From the NCBI RefSeq assembly GCF_963662255.1, contig NW_026912204.1:248001-312000 (forward strand): a stretch of 64,000 nucleotides of DNA. The letters are read 5' to 3'. The translations under genes were made by a program, and so were the position numbers. Source of the stretch: Cinclus cinclus (lineage: Eukaryota > Chordata > Aves > Passeriformes > Cinclidae). The notes under the pieces were generated by a model. The model made no database searches, had not been told where the DNA came from, and was given only the letters and a program-made list of their open reading frames with translations. Of this stretch, positions 1 to 10,877 are shown in pieces. The number at the start of each line of letters is the position of its first letter. Positions within the stretch are counted from its first letter, which is position 1.

Positions 1-334
1 CCTAAGCGGCGCCACGCTCCCTCGGATACTGTGTCCTTTCCCTCTGCACTGCGTCTGCCGAGGTGCTCTGTGCCTCTCGGAGCAGAAAGGCAAAGGACAA
101 TGTTTTCCACAGCAGGGTAGAAATGGCATTGCTAGCAGGAAAGCTAGATGCCTTGGAACTGTCCCCTTAGCCCTTGCCACTCACTTCAGGCTCGTACGCT
201 GAGCAGAACAGCCTGCTGTTCTGAAGCTTCGCTGGCTGCCGTTCGTGCCCAGACGCGATTTCCTTCCCAAGGAGGCGAAGCGCCGTCTACTTCTCGCAGC
301 GAGCACGCTGCTCCTGGCTTTCGCTTCTGCCGCA

Positions 335-374
335 ACGAGCTCGCTACGAGCACTTTTCTTCTCAACCCTCTAGA
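335..374 (+). repeat. 40-bp L-specific block (representative, in U1)
   Basis: Present in the 27 L monomers and replaced by a single G in the 20 S monomers. It contains the 8-bp palindrome CGAGCTCG (336-343), overlapping the short inverted repeat GCTCG-CTA-CGAGC (339-351), and an XbaI site TCTAGA (369-374). No direct repeat flanks the block, so I cannot tell whether L gained it or S lost it. Confidence 0.9.
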
Positions 375-871
375 CCATTGCGTTCTGCTTTTCTTGTCTC
401 GTGAATGGAGACGGAAAGCTTCTCGGCTACAATCTCGCCTAGAACAACTGCGGCTACACATTAAGCTCGCCCGGAACGCCCTGCTGAAACTTGCCTTCTG
501 GCACCCCATTCGCGGGGCAGCCGTCTTTCTTCGGCCACCTGCCAAGTGGCCCCATATCGCCGCGCTCGTTGCACTCCGCTTGTCAGATTGGCTTCCCGTG
601 GCGCTGATTTCAGCCTGGCCAAATACTAGCGCTGCGGAGAGCTGTCTCGCAGACAATCATGTTCCAGCATAGAAATTTGTCCTGCAATGTTCCCCCCTCT
701 TTTCCCCCATGGTGTTGCTCTGATGAATGCCTTGAGCATGGAACGACTTAAGCCAGCAAGTATTCCTCGCCGGCCACCTCTCGCTGTGCAAGAGGTATGC
801 CGTGGACCCTTGGAACGCTGCCAAGCAAAAAGCAGAGCAGTGACCATAAAAGCGAGGAGAGAGCATGCACG

Positions 872-897
872 AAGCACACTAGTTCTGTCTAGTGCTT
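872..897 (+). other. Conserved inverted repeat (representative, in U1)
   Basis: CACTAG (877-882) pairs with CTAGTG (889-894) around a 6-base loop TTCTGT; with a 2-base bulge the stem extends to AAGCA/TGCTT. It contains the SpeI site ACTAGT. I saw no variant in it in the monomers read, but most of the monomer is equally invariant, so conservation alone does not show function. Confidence 0.6.
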
Positions 898-1282
898 TCC
901 GTGCAGAGAGGCAGCAAAGCTGAATGCCGTGCCAGAGCTTCACTTCTCGCTGGAGCACAGGAAGGCAAGAATGAAGAGGCAGAACACAGCCTTGGTTTCA
1001 GCAGCCTCCGGGGCTGCAAAAGTTCAGCAATAGCTCTGTCAAAGCAGAACTCGGCTGAGAATGCTCTCGCAGCTTGGGAAAGTTAGGCGCAGCTGTTGAC
1101 CAGCTCTGCCCGTGGCCACAGGCTGCTTCTTCCACCTTCACTGTGGCAGAGCTTTTGCGGAACAGAGACGGCATTCTTCAAGTGCGTGTTCTCCAGGGTG
1201 CTGTGAAACAGAGCCTAGCACGCTGTCTCGCTGATCCTGGCTTTCGGCAAGCAGGCGTGCCAGACCGCTGACATTCTGCACT

Positions 1283-1301
1283 CTGGCAGCCTAGTTGCCA
1301 G
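1283..1301 (+). other. Conserved inverted repeat (representative, in U1)
   Basis: CTGGCA (1283-1288) and TGCCAG (1296-1301) form a perfect 6-bp stem around a 7-base loop. Present in every complete monomer; in U11 one loop base is changed (14889), leaving the stem intact. Confidence 0.6.
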
Positions 1302-1379
1302 CTTTCGGCAGCTGCTGTCCTAGCAAGGAAGCTCAGGGAGTCAAAGCCAGTGCCGGGCGGCACCTTTCTGCTTTGCCCG

Positions 1380-2720
1380 CCTAAGCGGCGCCACGCTCCC
1401 TCGGATACTGTGTCCTTTCCCTCTGCACTGCGTCTGCCGAGGTGCTCTGTGCCTCTCGGAGCAGAAGGGCAAAGGACAATGTTTTCCACAGCAGGGTAGA
1501 AATGGCATTGCTAGCAGGAAAGCTAGATGCCTTGGAACTGTCCCCTTAGCCCTTGCCACTCACTTCAGGCTCGTACGCTGAGCAGAACAGCCTGCTTGTT
1601 CTGAAGCTTCGCTGGCTGCCGTTCGTGCCCAGACGCGATTTCCTTCCCAAGGAGGCGAAGCGCCGTCTACTTCTCTCACCGAGCACGCTGCTCCTGGCTT
1701 TCGCTTCTGCCGCAGCCATTGCGTTCTGCTTTTCTTGTCTCGTGAATGGAGACGGAAAGCTTCTCGGCTACAATCTCGCCTAGAACAACTGCGGCTACAC
1801 ATTAAGCTCGCCCGGAACGCCCTGCTGAAACTTGCCTTCTGGCACCACATTCGCGGGGCAGCCGTCTTTCTTCGGCCACCTGCCAAGTGGCTCCATATCG
1901 CCGCGCTCGTTGCACTCCGCTTGTCAGATTGGCTTCCCGTGGCGCTGATTTCAGCCTGGCCAAATACTAGCAATGCGGAGAGCTGTCTCGCAGACAATCC
2001 TGTTCCAGCATAGAAATTTGTCCTGCAATGTTCCCCCCTCTTTTCCCCCATGGTGTTGCTCTGATGAATGCCTTGAGCATGGAACGACTTAAGCCAGCAA
2101 GTATTCCTCGCCGGTCACCTCTCGCTGTGCAAGAGGTATGCCGTGGACCCTTGGAACGCTGCCAAGCAAAAAGCAGAGCAGTGACCATAAAAGCGAGGAG
2201 AGAGCATGCACGAAGCACACTAGTTCTGTCTAGTGCTTTCCGTGCAGAGAGGCGGCAAAGCTGAATGCCGTGCCAGAGCTTCACTTCTCGCTGGAGCACA
2301 GGAAGGCAAGAATGAAGAGGCAGAACACAGCCTTGGTTTCAGCAGCCTCCGGGACTGCAAAAGTTCAGCAATAGCTCTGTCAAAGCAGAACTCGGCTGAG
2401 AATGCTCTCGCAGCTTGGGAAAGTTAGGCGCAGCTGTTGACCAGCTCTGCCCGTGGCCACAGGCTGCTTCTTCCACCTTCACTGTGGCAGAGCTTTTGCG
2501 GAACAGAGACGGCATTCTTCAAGGGCGTGTTCTCCAGGGTGCTGTGAAACAGAGCCTAGCACGCTGTCTCGCTGATACTGGCTTTCGGCAAGCAGGCGTG
2601 CCAGACCGCCTACATTCTGCACTCTGGCAGCCTAGTTGCCAGCTTTCGGCAGCTGCTGTCCTAGCAAGGAAGCTCAGGGAGTCAAAGCCAGTGCCGGGCA
2701 GCACCTTTCTGCTTTGCCCG
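1380..2720 (+). repeat. Monomer U2, S form (1341 bp)
   Basis: Lacks the 40-bp block and has CTGCTTGTTC and CTCTCACCG. Belongs to a subtype of S with CACCAC, GGTCACC at about offset 720 of the S form, CTTCAC, GATACTGG, CCTAC and GGGCAGC. The same subtype recurs at U26, U29 and U33, distinguishing it from the CACCCC/CTTGAC subtype of U4, U6 and U8. Confidence 0.97.
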
Positions 2721-4098
2721 CCTAAGCGGCGCCACGCTCCCTCGGATACTGTGTCCTTTCCCTCTGCACTGCGTCTGCCGAAGTACTCTGTGCCTCTCGG
2801 AGCAGAAGGGCAAAGGACAATGTTTTCCACAGCAGGGTAGAAATGGCATTGCTAGCAGGAAAGCTAGATGCCTTGGAACTGTCCCCTTAGCCCTTGCCAC
2901 TCACTTCAGGCTCGTACGCTGAGCAGAACAGCCTGCTGTTCTGAAGCTTCCCTGGCTGCCGTTCGTGCCCAGACGCGATTTCCTTCCCAAGGAGGCGAAG
3001 CGCCGTCTACTTCTCGCAGCGAGCACGCTGCTCCTGGCTTTCGCTTCTGCCGCAACGAGCTCGCTACGAGCACTTTTCTTCTCAACCCTCTAGACCATTG
3101 CGTTCTGCTTTTCTTGTCTCGTGAATGGAGACGGAAAGCTTCTCGGCTACAATCTCGCCTAGAACAACTGCGGCTACACATTAAGCTCGCCCGGAACGCC
3201 CTGCTGAAACTTGCCTTCTGGCACCACATTCGCGGGCAGCCGTCTTTCTTCGGCCACCTGCCAAGTGGCCCCATATCGCCGCGCTCGTTGCACTCCGCTT
3301 GTCAGATTGGCTTCCCGTGGCGCTGATTTCAGCCTGGCCAAATACTAGCGCTGCGGAGAGCTGTCTCGCAGACAATCATGTTCCAGCATAGAAATTTGTC
3401 CTGCAATGTTCCCCCCTCTTTTCCCGCATTGTGCTGCTCTGATGAATGCCTTGAGCATGGAACGACTTAAGCCAGCAAGTATTCCTCGCCGGTCACCTCT
3501 CGCTGTGCAAGAGGTATGCCGTGGACCCTTGGAACGCTGCCAAGCAAAAAGCAGAGCAGTGACCATAAAAGCGAGGAGAGAGCATGCACGAAGCACACTA
3601 GTTCTGTCTAGTGCTTTCCGTGCAGAGAGGCAGCAAAGCTGAATGCCGTGCCAGAGCTTCACTTCTCGCTGGAGCACAGGAAGGCAAGAATGAAGAGGCA
3701 GAACACAGCCTTGGTTTCAGCAGCCTCCGGGGCTGCAAAAGTTCAGCAATAGCTCTGTCAAAGCAGAACTCGGCTGAGAATGCTCTCGCAGCTTGGGAAA
3801 GTTAGGCGCAGCTGTTGACCAGCTCTGCCCGTGGCCACAGGCTGCTTCTTCCACCTTCACTGTGGCAGAGCTTTTGCGGAACAGAGACGGCATTCTTCAA
3901 GTGCGTGTTCTCCAGGGTGCTGTGAAACAGAGCCTAGCACGCTGTCTCGCTGATCCTGGCTTTCGGCAAGCAGGCGTGCCAGACCGCTGACATTCTGCAC
4001 TCTGGCAGCCTAGTTGCCAGCTTTCGGCAGCTGCTGTCCTAGCAAGGAAGCTCAGGGAGTCAAAGCCAGTGCCGGGCGGCACCTTTCTGCTTTGCCCG
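2721..4098 (+). repeat. Monomer U3, L form (1378 bp)
   Basis: Typical L of the dimer runs: ScaI site AGTACT at 2782-2787, 40-bp block, CACCAC, GGG, GCATTG instead of CCATGG, GGTCACC, CCCTTGG, AAGTGCG, CTGAC, GGGCGGC. Private substitution: C at 2951 (AAGCTTCCCTGG), where the other monomers read G. Confidence 0.97.
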
Positions 4099-5439
4099 CC
4101 TAAGCGGCGCCACGCTCCCTCGGATACTGTGTCCTTTCCCTCTGCACTGCGTCTGCCGAGGTGCTCTGTGCCTCTCGGAGCAGAAGGGCAAAGGACAATG
4201 TTTTCCACAGCAGGGTAGAAATGGCATTGCTAGCAGGAAAGCTAGATGCCTTGGAACTGTCCCCTTAGCCCTTGCCACTCACTTCAGGCTCGTACGCTGA
4301 GCAGAACAGCCTGCTTGTTCTGAAGCTTCGCTGGCTGCCGTTCGTGCCCAGACGCGATTTCCTTCCCAAGGAGGCGAAGCGCCGTCTACTTCTCTCACCG
4401 AGCACGCTGCTCCTGGCTTTCGCTTCTGCCGCAGCCATTGCGTTCTGCTTTTCTTGTCTCGTGAATGGAGACGGAAAGCTTCTCGGCTACAATCTCGCCT
4501 AGAACAACTGCGGCTACACATTAAGCTCGCCCGGAACGCCCTGCTGAAACTTGCCTTCTGGCACCCCATTCGCGGGGCAGCCGTCTTTCTTCGGCCACCT
4601 GCCAAGTGGCTCCATATCGCCGCGCTCGTTGCACTCCGCTTGTCAGATTGGCTTCCCGTGGCGCTGATTTCAGCCTGGCCAAATACTAGCAATGCGGAGA
4701 GCTGTCTCGCAGACAATCCTGTTCCAGCATAGAAATTTGTCCTGCAATGTTCCCCCCTCTTTTCCCCCATGGTGTTGCTCTGATGAATGCCTTGAGCATG
4801 GAACGACTTAAGCCAGCAAGTATTCCTCGCCGGCCACCTCTCGCTGTGCAAGAGGTATGCCGTGGACCCTTGGAACGCTGCCAAGCAAAAAGCAGAGCAG
4901 TGACCATAAAAGCGAGGAGAGAGCATGCACGAAGCACACTAGTTCTGTCTAGTGCTTTCCGTGCAGAGAGGCGGCAAAGCTGAATGCCGTGCCAGAGCTT
5001 GACTTCTCGCTGGAGCACAGGAAGGCAAGAATGAAGAGGCAGAACACAGCCTTGGTTTCAGCAGCCTCCGGGACTGCAAAAGTTCAGCAATAGCTCTGTC
5101 AAAGCAGAACTCGGCTGAGAATGCTCTCGCAGCTTGGGAAAGTTAGGCGCAGCTGTTGACCAGCTCTGCCCGTGGCCACAGGCTGCTTCTTCCACCTTCA
5201 CTGTGGCAGAGCTTTTGCGGAACAGAGACGGCATTCTTCAAGGGCGTGTTCTCCAGGGTGCTGTGAAACAGAGCCTAGCACGCTGTCTCGCTGATCCTGG
5301 CTTTCGGCAAGCAGGCGTGCCAGACCGCCTACATTCTGCACTCTGGCAGCCTAGTTGCCAGCTTTCGGCAGCTGCTGTCCTAGCAAGGAAGCTCAGGGAG
5401 TCAAAGCCAGTGCCGGGCAGCACCTTTCTGCTTTGCCCG
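4099..5439 (+). repeat. Monomer U4, S form (1341 bp)
   Basis: Founder-like example of the S subtype with CACCCC, TAGCAATGCGG, CCATGG, CTTGAC, GGGACTG, AAGGGCG, GATCCTGG, CCTAC and GGGCAGC. U6 and U8 look the same at every marker, with CCCTTGG rather than the CCCTTTG seen from U10 onward. Confidence 0.97.
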
Positions 5440-6817
5440 CCTAAGCGGCGCCACGCTCCCTCGGATACTGTGTCCTTTCCCTCTGCACTGCGTCTGCCGA
5501 AGTACTCTGTGCCTCTCGGAGCAGAAGGGCAAAGGACAATGTTTTCCACAGCAGGGTAGAAATGGCATTGCTAGCAGGAAAGCTAGATGCCTTGGAACTG
5601 TCCCCTTAGCCCTTGCCACTCACTTCAGGCTCGTACGCTGAGCAGAACAGCCTGCTGTTCTGAAGCTTCGCTGGCTGCCGTTCGTGCCCAGACGCGATTT
5701 CCTTCCCAAGGAGGCGAAGCGCCGTCTACTTCTCGCAGCGAGCACGCTGCTCCTGGCTTTCGCTTCTGCCGCAACGAGCTCGCTACGAGCACTTTTCTTC
5801 TCAACCCTCTAGACCATTGCGTTCTGCTTTTCTTGTCTCGTGAATGGAGACGGAAAGCTTCTCGGCTACAATCTCGCCTAGAACAACTGCGGCTACACAT
5901 TAAGCTCGCCCGGAACGCCCTGCTGAAACTTGCCTTCTGGCACCACATTCGCGGGCAGCCGTCTTTCTTCGGCCACCTGCCAAGTGGCCCCATATCGCCG
6001 CGCTCGTTGCACTCCGCTTGTCAGATTGGCTTCCCGTGGCGCTGATTTCAGCCTGGCCAAATACTAGCGCTGCGGAGAGCTGTCTCGCAGACAATCATGT
6101 TCCAGCATAGAAATTTGTCCTGCAATGTTCCCCCCTCTTTTCCCGCATTGTGCTGCTCTGATGAATGCCTTGAGCATGGAACGACTTAAGCCAGCAAGTA
6201 TTCCTCGCCGGTCACCTCTCGCTGTGCAAGAGGTATGCCGTGGACCCTTGGAACGCTGCCAAGCAAAAAGCAGAGCAGTGACCATAAAAGCGAGGAGAGA
6301 GCATGCACGAAGCACACTAGTTCTGTCTAGTGCTTTCCGTGCAGAGAGGCAGCAAAGCTGAATGCCGTGCCAGAGCTTCACTTCTCGCTGGAGCACAGGA
6401 AGGCAAGAATGAAGAGGCAGAACACAGCCTTGGTTTCAGCAGCCTCCGGGGCTGCAAAAGTTCAGCAATAGCTCTGTCAAAGCAGAACTCGGCTGAGAAT
6501 GCTCTCGCAGCTTGGGAAAGTTAGGCGCAGCTGTTGACCAGCTCTGCCCGTGGCCACAGGCTGCTTCTTCCACCTTCACTGTGGCAGAGCTTTTGCGGAA
6601 CAGAGACGGCATTCTTCAAGTGCGTGTTCTCCAGGGTGCTGTGAAACAGAGCCTAGCACGCTGTCTCGCTGATCCTGGCTTTCGGCAAGCAGGCGTGCCA
6701 GACCGCTGACATTCTGCACTCTGGCAGCCTAGTTGCCAGCTTTCGGCAGCTGCTGTCCTAGCAAGGAAGCTCAGGGAGTCAAAGCCAGTGCCGGGCGGCA
6801 CCTTTCTGCTTTGCCCG
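5440..6817 (+). repeat. Monomer U5, L form (1378 bp)
   Basis: Same marker pattern as U3 (AGTACT, 40-bp block, GGG, GCATTG, CTGAC, GGGCGGC) without the private C of U3. Pairs with U4 as a 2719-bp dimer. Confidence 0.97.
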
Positions 6818-8158
6818 CCTAAGCGGCGCCACGCTCCCTCGGATACTGTGTCCTTTCCCTCTGCACTGCGTCTGCCGAGGTGCTCTGTGCCTCTCGGAGC
6901 AGAAGGGCAAAGGACAATGTTTTCCACAGCAGGGTAGAAATGGCATTGCTAGCAGGAAAGCTAGATGCCTTGGAACTGTCCCCTTAGCCCTTGCCACTCA
7001 CTTCAGGCTCGTACGCTGAGCAGAACAGCCTGCTTGTTCTGAAGCTTCGCTGGCTGCCGTTCGTGCCCAGACGCGATTTCCTTCCCAAGGAGGCGAAGCG
7101 CCGTCTACTTCTCTCACCGAGCACGCTGCTCCTGGCTTTCGCTTCTGCCGCAGCCATTGCGTTCTGCTTTTCTTGTCTCGTGAATGGAGACGGAAAGCTT
7201 CTCGGCTACAATCTCGCCTAGAACAACTGCGGCTACACATTAAGCTCGCCCGGAACGCCCTGCTGAAACTTGCCTTCTGGCACCCCATTCGCGGGGCAGC
7301 CGTCTTTCTTCGGCCACCTGCCAAGTGGCTCCATATCGCCGCGCTCGTTGCACTCCGCTTGTCAGATTGGCTTCCCGTGGCGCTGATTTCAGCCTGGCCA
7401 AATACTAGCAATGCGGAGAGCTGTCTCGCAGACAATCCTGTTCCAGCATAGAAATTTGTCCTGCAATGTTCCCCCCTCTTTTCCCCCATGGTGTTGCTCT
7501 GATGAATGCCTTGAGCATGGAACGACTTAAGCCAGCAAGTATTCCTCGCCGGCCACCTCTCGCTGTGCAAGAGGTATGCCGTGGACCCTTGGAACGCTGC
7601 CAAGCAAAAAGCAGAGCAGTGACCATAAAAGCGAGGAGAGAGCATGCACGAAGCACACTAGTTCTGTCTAGTGCTTTCCGTGCAGAGAGGCGGCAAAGCT
7701 GAATGCCGTGCCAGAGCTTGACTTCTCGCTGGAGCACAGGAAGGCAAGAATGAAGAGGCAGAACACAGCCTTGGTTTCAGCAGCCTCCGGGACTGCAAAA
7801 GTTCAGCAATAGCTCTGTCAAAGCAGAACTCGGCTGAGAATGCTCTCGCAGCTTGGGAAAGTTAGGCGCAGCTGTTGACCAGCTCTGCCCGTGGCCACAG
7901 GCTGCTTCTTCCACCTTCACTGTGGCAGAGCTTTTGCGGAACAGAGACGGCATTCTTCAAGGGCGTGTTCTCCAGGGTGCTGTGAAACAGAGCCTAGCAC
8001 GCTGTCTCGCTGATCCTGGCTTTCGGCAAGCAGGCGTGCCAGACCGCCTACATTCTGCACTCTGGCAGCCTAGTTGCCAGCTTTCGGCAGCTGCTGTCCT
8101 AGCAAGGAAGCTCAGGGAGTCAAAGCCAGTGCCGGGCAGCACCTTTCTGCTTTGCCCG
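6818..8158 (+). repeat. Monomer U6, S form (1341 bp)
   Basis: Identical to U4 at all markers checked (CACCCC, CCCTTGG, CTTGAC, GATCCTGG, CCTAC, GGGCAGC), 2719 bp downstream of it. Confidence 0.97.
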
Positions 8159-9536
8159 CCTAAGCGGCGCCACGCTCCCTCGGATACTGTGTCCTTTCCC
8201 TCTGCACTGCGTCTGCCGAAGTACTCTGTGCCTCTCGGAGCAGAAGGGCAAAGGACAATGTTTTCCACAGCAGGGTAGAAATGGCATTGCTAGCAGGAAA
8301 GCTAGATGCCTTGGAACTGTCCCCTTAGCCCTTGCCACTCACTTCAGGCTCGTACGCTGAGCAGAACAGCCTGCTGTTCTGAAGCTTCGCTGGCTGCCGT
8401 TCGTGCCCAGACGCGATTTCCTTCCCAAGGAGGCGAAGCGCCGTCTACTTCTCGCAGCGAGCACGCTGCTCCTGGCTTTCGCTTCTGCCGCAACGAGCTC
8501 GCTACGAGCACTTTTCTTCTCAACCCTCTAGACCATTGCGTTCTGCTTTTCTTGTCTCGTGAATGGAGACGGAAAGCTTCTCGGCTACAATCTCGCCTAG
8601 AACAACTGCGGCTACACATTAAGCTCGCCCGGAACGCCCTGCTGAAACTTGCCTTCTGGCACCACATTCGCGGGCAGCCGTCTTTCTTCGGCCACCTGCC
8701 AAGTGGCCCCATATCGCCGCGCTCGTTGCACTCCGCTTGTCAGATTGGCTTCCCGTGGCGCTGATTTCAGCCTGGCCAAATACTAGCGCTGCGGAGAGCT
8801 GTCTCGCAGACAATCATGTTCCAGCATAGAAATTTGTCCTGCAATGTTCCCCCCTCTTTTCCCGCATTGTGCTGCTCTGATGAATGCCTTGAGCATGGAA
8901 CGACTTAAGCCAGCAAGTATTCCTCGCCGGTCACCTCTCGCTGTGCAAGAGGTATGCCGTGGACCCTTGGAACGCTGCCAAGCAAAAAGCAGAGCAGTGA
9001 CCATAAAAGCGAGGAGAGAGCATGCACGAAGCACACTAGTTCTGTCTAGTGCTTTCCGTGCAGAGAGGCAGCAAAGCTGAATGCCGTGCCAGAGCTTCAC
9101 TTCTCGCTGGAGCACAGGAAGGCAAGAATGAAGAGGCAGAACACAGCCTTGGTTTCAGCAGCCTCCGGGGCTGCAAAAGTTCAGCAATAGCTCTGTCAAA
9201 GCAGAACTCGGCTGAGAATGCTCTCGCAGCTTGGGAAAGTTAGGCGCAGCTGTTGACCAGCTCTGCCCGTGGCCACAGGCTGCTTCTTCCACCTTCACTG
9301 TGGCAGAGCTTTTGCGGAACAGAGACGGCATTCTTCAAGTGCGTGTTCTCCAGGGTGCTGTGAAACAGAGCCTAGCACGCTGTCTCGCTGATCCTGGCTT
9401 TCGGCAAGCAGGCGTGCCAGACCGCTGACATTCTGCACTCTGGCAGCCTAGTTGCCAGCTTTCGGCAGCTGCTGTCCTAGCAAGGAAGCTCAGGGAGTCA
9501 AAGCCAGTGCCGGGCGGCACCTTTCTGCTTTGCCCG
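8159..9536 (+). repeat. Monomer U7, L form (1378 bp)
   Basis: Identical to U5 at all markers checked; begins with the AGTACT variant that follows every GGGCAGC-ending S monomer in the regular runs. Confidence 0.97.
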
Positions 9537-10877
9537 CCTAAGCGGCGCCACGCTCCCTCGGATACTGTGTCCTTTCCCTCTGCACTGCGTCTGCCGAGGT
9601 GCTCTGTGCCTCTCGGAGCAGAAGGGCAAAGGACAATGTTTTCCACAGCAGGGTAGAAATGGCATTGCTAGCAGGAAAGCTAGATGCCTTGGAACTGTCC
9701 CCTTAGCCCTTGCCACTCACTTCAGGCTCGTACGCTGAGCAGAACAGCCTGCTTGTTCTGAAGCTTCGCTGGCTGCCGTTCGTGCCCAGACGCGATTTCC
9801 TTCCCAAGGAGGCGAAGCGCCGTCTACTTCTCTCACCGAGCACGCTGCTCCTGGCTTTCGCTTCTGCCGCAGCCATTGCGTTCTGCTTTTCTTGTCTCGT
9901 GAATGGAGACGGAAAGCTTCTCGGCTACAATCTCGCCTAGAACAACTGCGGCTACACATTAAGCTCGCCCGGAACGCCCTGCTGAAACTTGCCTTCTGGC
10001 ACCCCATTCGCGGGGCAGCCGTCTTTCTTCGGCCACCTGCCAAGTGGCTCCATATCGCCGCGCTCGTTGCACTCCGCTTGTCAGATTGGCTTCCCGTGGC
10101 GCTGATTTCAGCCTGGCCAAATACTAGCAATGCGGAGAGCTGTCTCGCAGACAATCCTGTTCCAGCATAGAAATTTGTCCTGCAATGTTCCCCCCTCTTT
10201 TCCCCCATGGTGTTGCTCTGATGAATGCCTTGAGCATGGAACGACTTAAGCCAGCAAGTATTCCTCGCCGGCCACCTCTCGCTGTGCAAGAGGTATGCCG
10301 TGGACCCTTGGAACGCTGCCAAGCAAAAAGCAGAGCAGTGACCATAAAAGCGAGGAGAGAGCATGCACGAAGCACACTAGTTCTGTCTAGTGCTTTCCGT
10401 GCAGAGAGGCGGCAAAGCTGAATGCCGTGCCAGAGCTTGACTTCTCGCTGGAGCACAGGAAGGCAAGAATGAAGAGGCAGAACACAGCCTTGGTTTCAGC
10501 AGCCTCCGGGACTGCAAAAGTTCAGCAATAGCTCTGTCAAAGCAGAACTCGGCTGAGAATGCTCTCGCAGCTTGGGAAAGTTAGGCGCAGCTGTTGACCA
10601 GCTCTGCCCGTGGCCACAGGCTGCTTCTTCCACCTTCACTGTGGCAGAGCTTTTGCGGAACAGAGACGGCATTCTTCAAGGGCGTGTTCTCCAGGGTGCT
10701 GTGAAACAGAGCCTAGCACGCTGTCTCGCTGATCCTGGCTTTCGGCAAGCAGGCGTGCCAGACCGCCTACATTCTGCACTCTGGCAGCCTAGTTGCCAGC
10801 TTTCGGCAGCTGCTGTCCTAGCAAGGAAGCTCAGGGAGTCAAAGCCAGTGCCGGGCAGCACCTTTCTGCTTTGCCCG
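9537..10877 (+). repeat. Monomer U8, S form (1341 bp)
   Basis: Identical to U4 and U6 at all markers checked. Last S of this run with CCCTTGG. Confidence 0.97.

Larger units (their letters stand above)
1..1379 (+). repeat. Monomer U1, L form (1379 bp)
   Basis: Used as the reference for offsets. Has the 40-bp block, GGGG at 514-517, CACCCC, CCATGG, CCCTTGG, CTTCAC, AAGTGCG, CTGAC and GGGCGGC. It carries the less common CAGAAAGG at about 85, shared with U12, U15, U25 and U39. CACCCC in an L monomer is unusual; otherwise only U47 has it. In spacing it matches U25, 32,670 bp downstream. Confidence 0.97.

Noticed and set aside
240..260. RNA polymerase III B-box-like GTTCGTGCC
   Set aside because: One mismatch to the B-box core, and no convincing A-box at a suitable distance upstream and no T-run terminator, so there is no support for a tRNA- or SINE-derived unit.
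505..525. CTCF-like GCGGGGCAG
   Set aside because: Only the 3' half of the CTCF core matches; the 5' half (ATTC) does not, and the G-run length varies between monomers.
148..672. 174-codon plus-strand frame in L monomers, including a helical-looking Arg/Leu-rich stretch
   Set aside because: Shortened to 152 codons by loss of one G in most L monomers and disrupted in S monomers; a 156-codon minus-strand frame overlaps it almost completely. No family resemblance.
1225..1260. CENP-B box-like sites (TTCGGCAAGCAGGCG and the reverse-strand CCCGCCTAAGC)
   Set aside because: The CENP-B box needs TTCG, a central A and CGGG in fixed spacing. The first has TTCG but lacks the A and the CGGG; the second has the CCCG and T but lacks the distal CGAA. 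No full match was seen on either strand.
6998..7645. 215-codon open frame on the minus strand, repeated in many S monomers (also 4279-4926, 9717-10364 and others)
   Set aside because: It is open only in some S monomers and is broken by the 40-bp block, the extra T and the G-run in L monomers. Plus-strand frames of similar size overlap it, the residue composition is rich in Arg, Ser, Ala and Cys with no recognisable domain, and changes between copies do not favour silent positions. A satellite this homogeneous repeats any chance frame many times.
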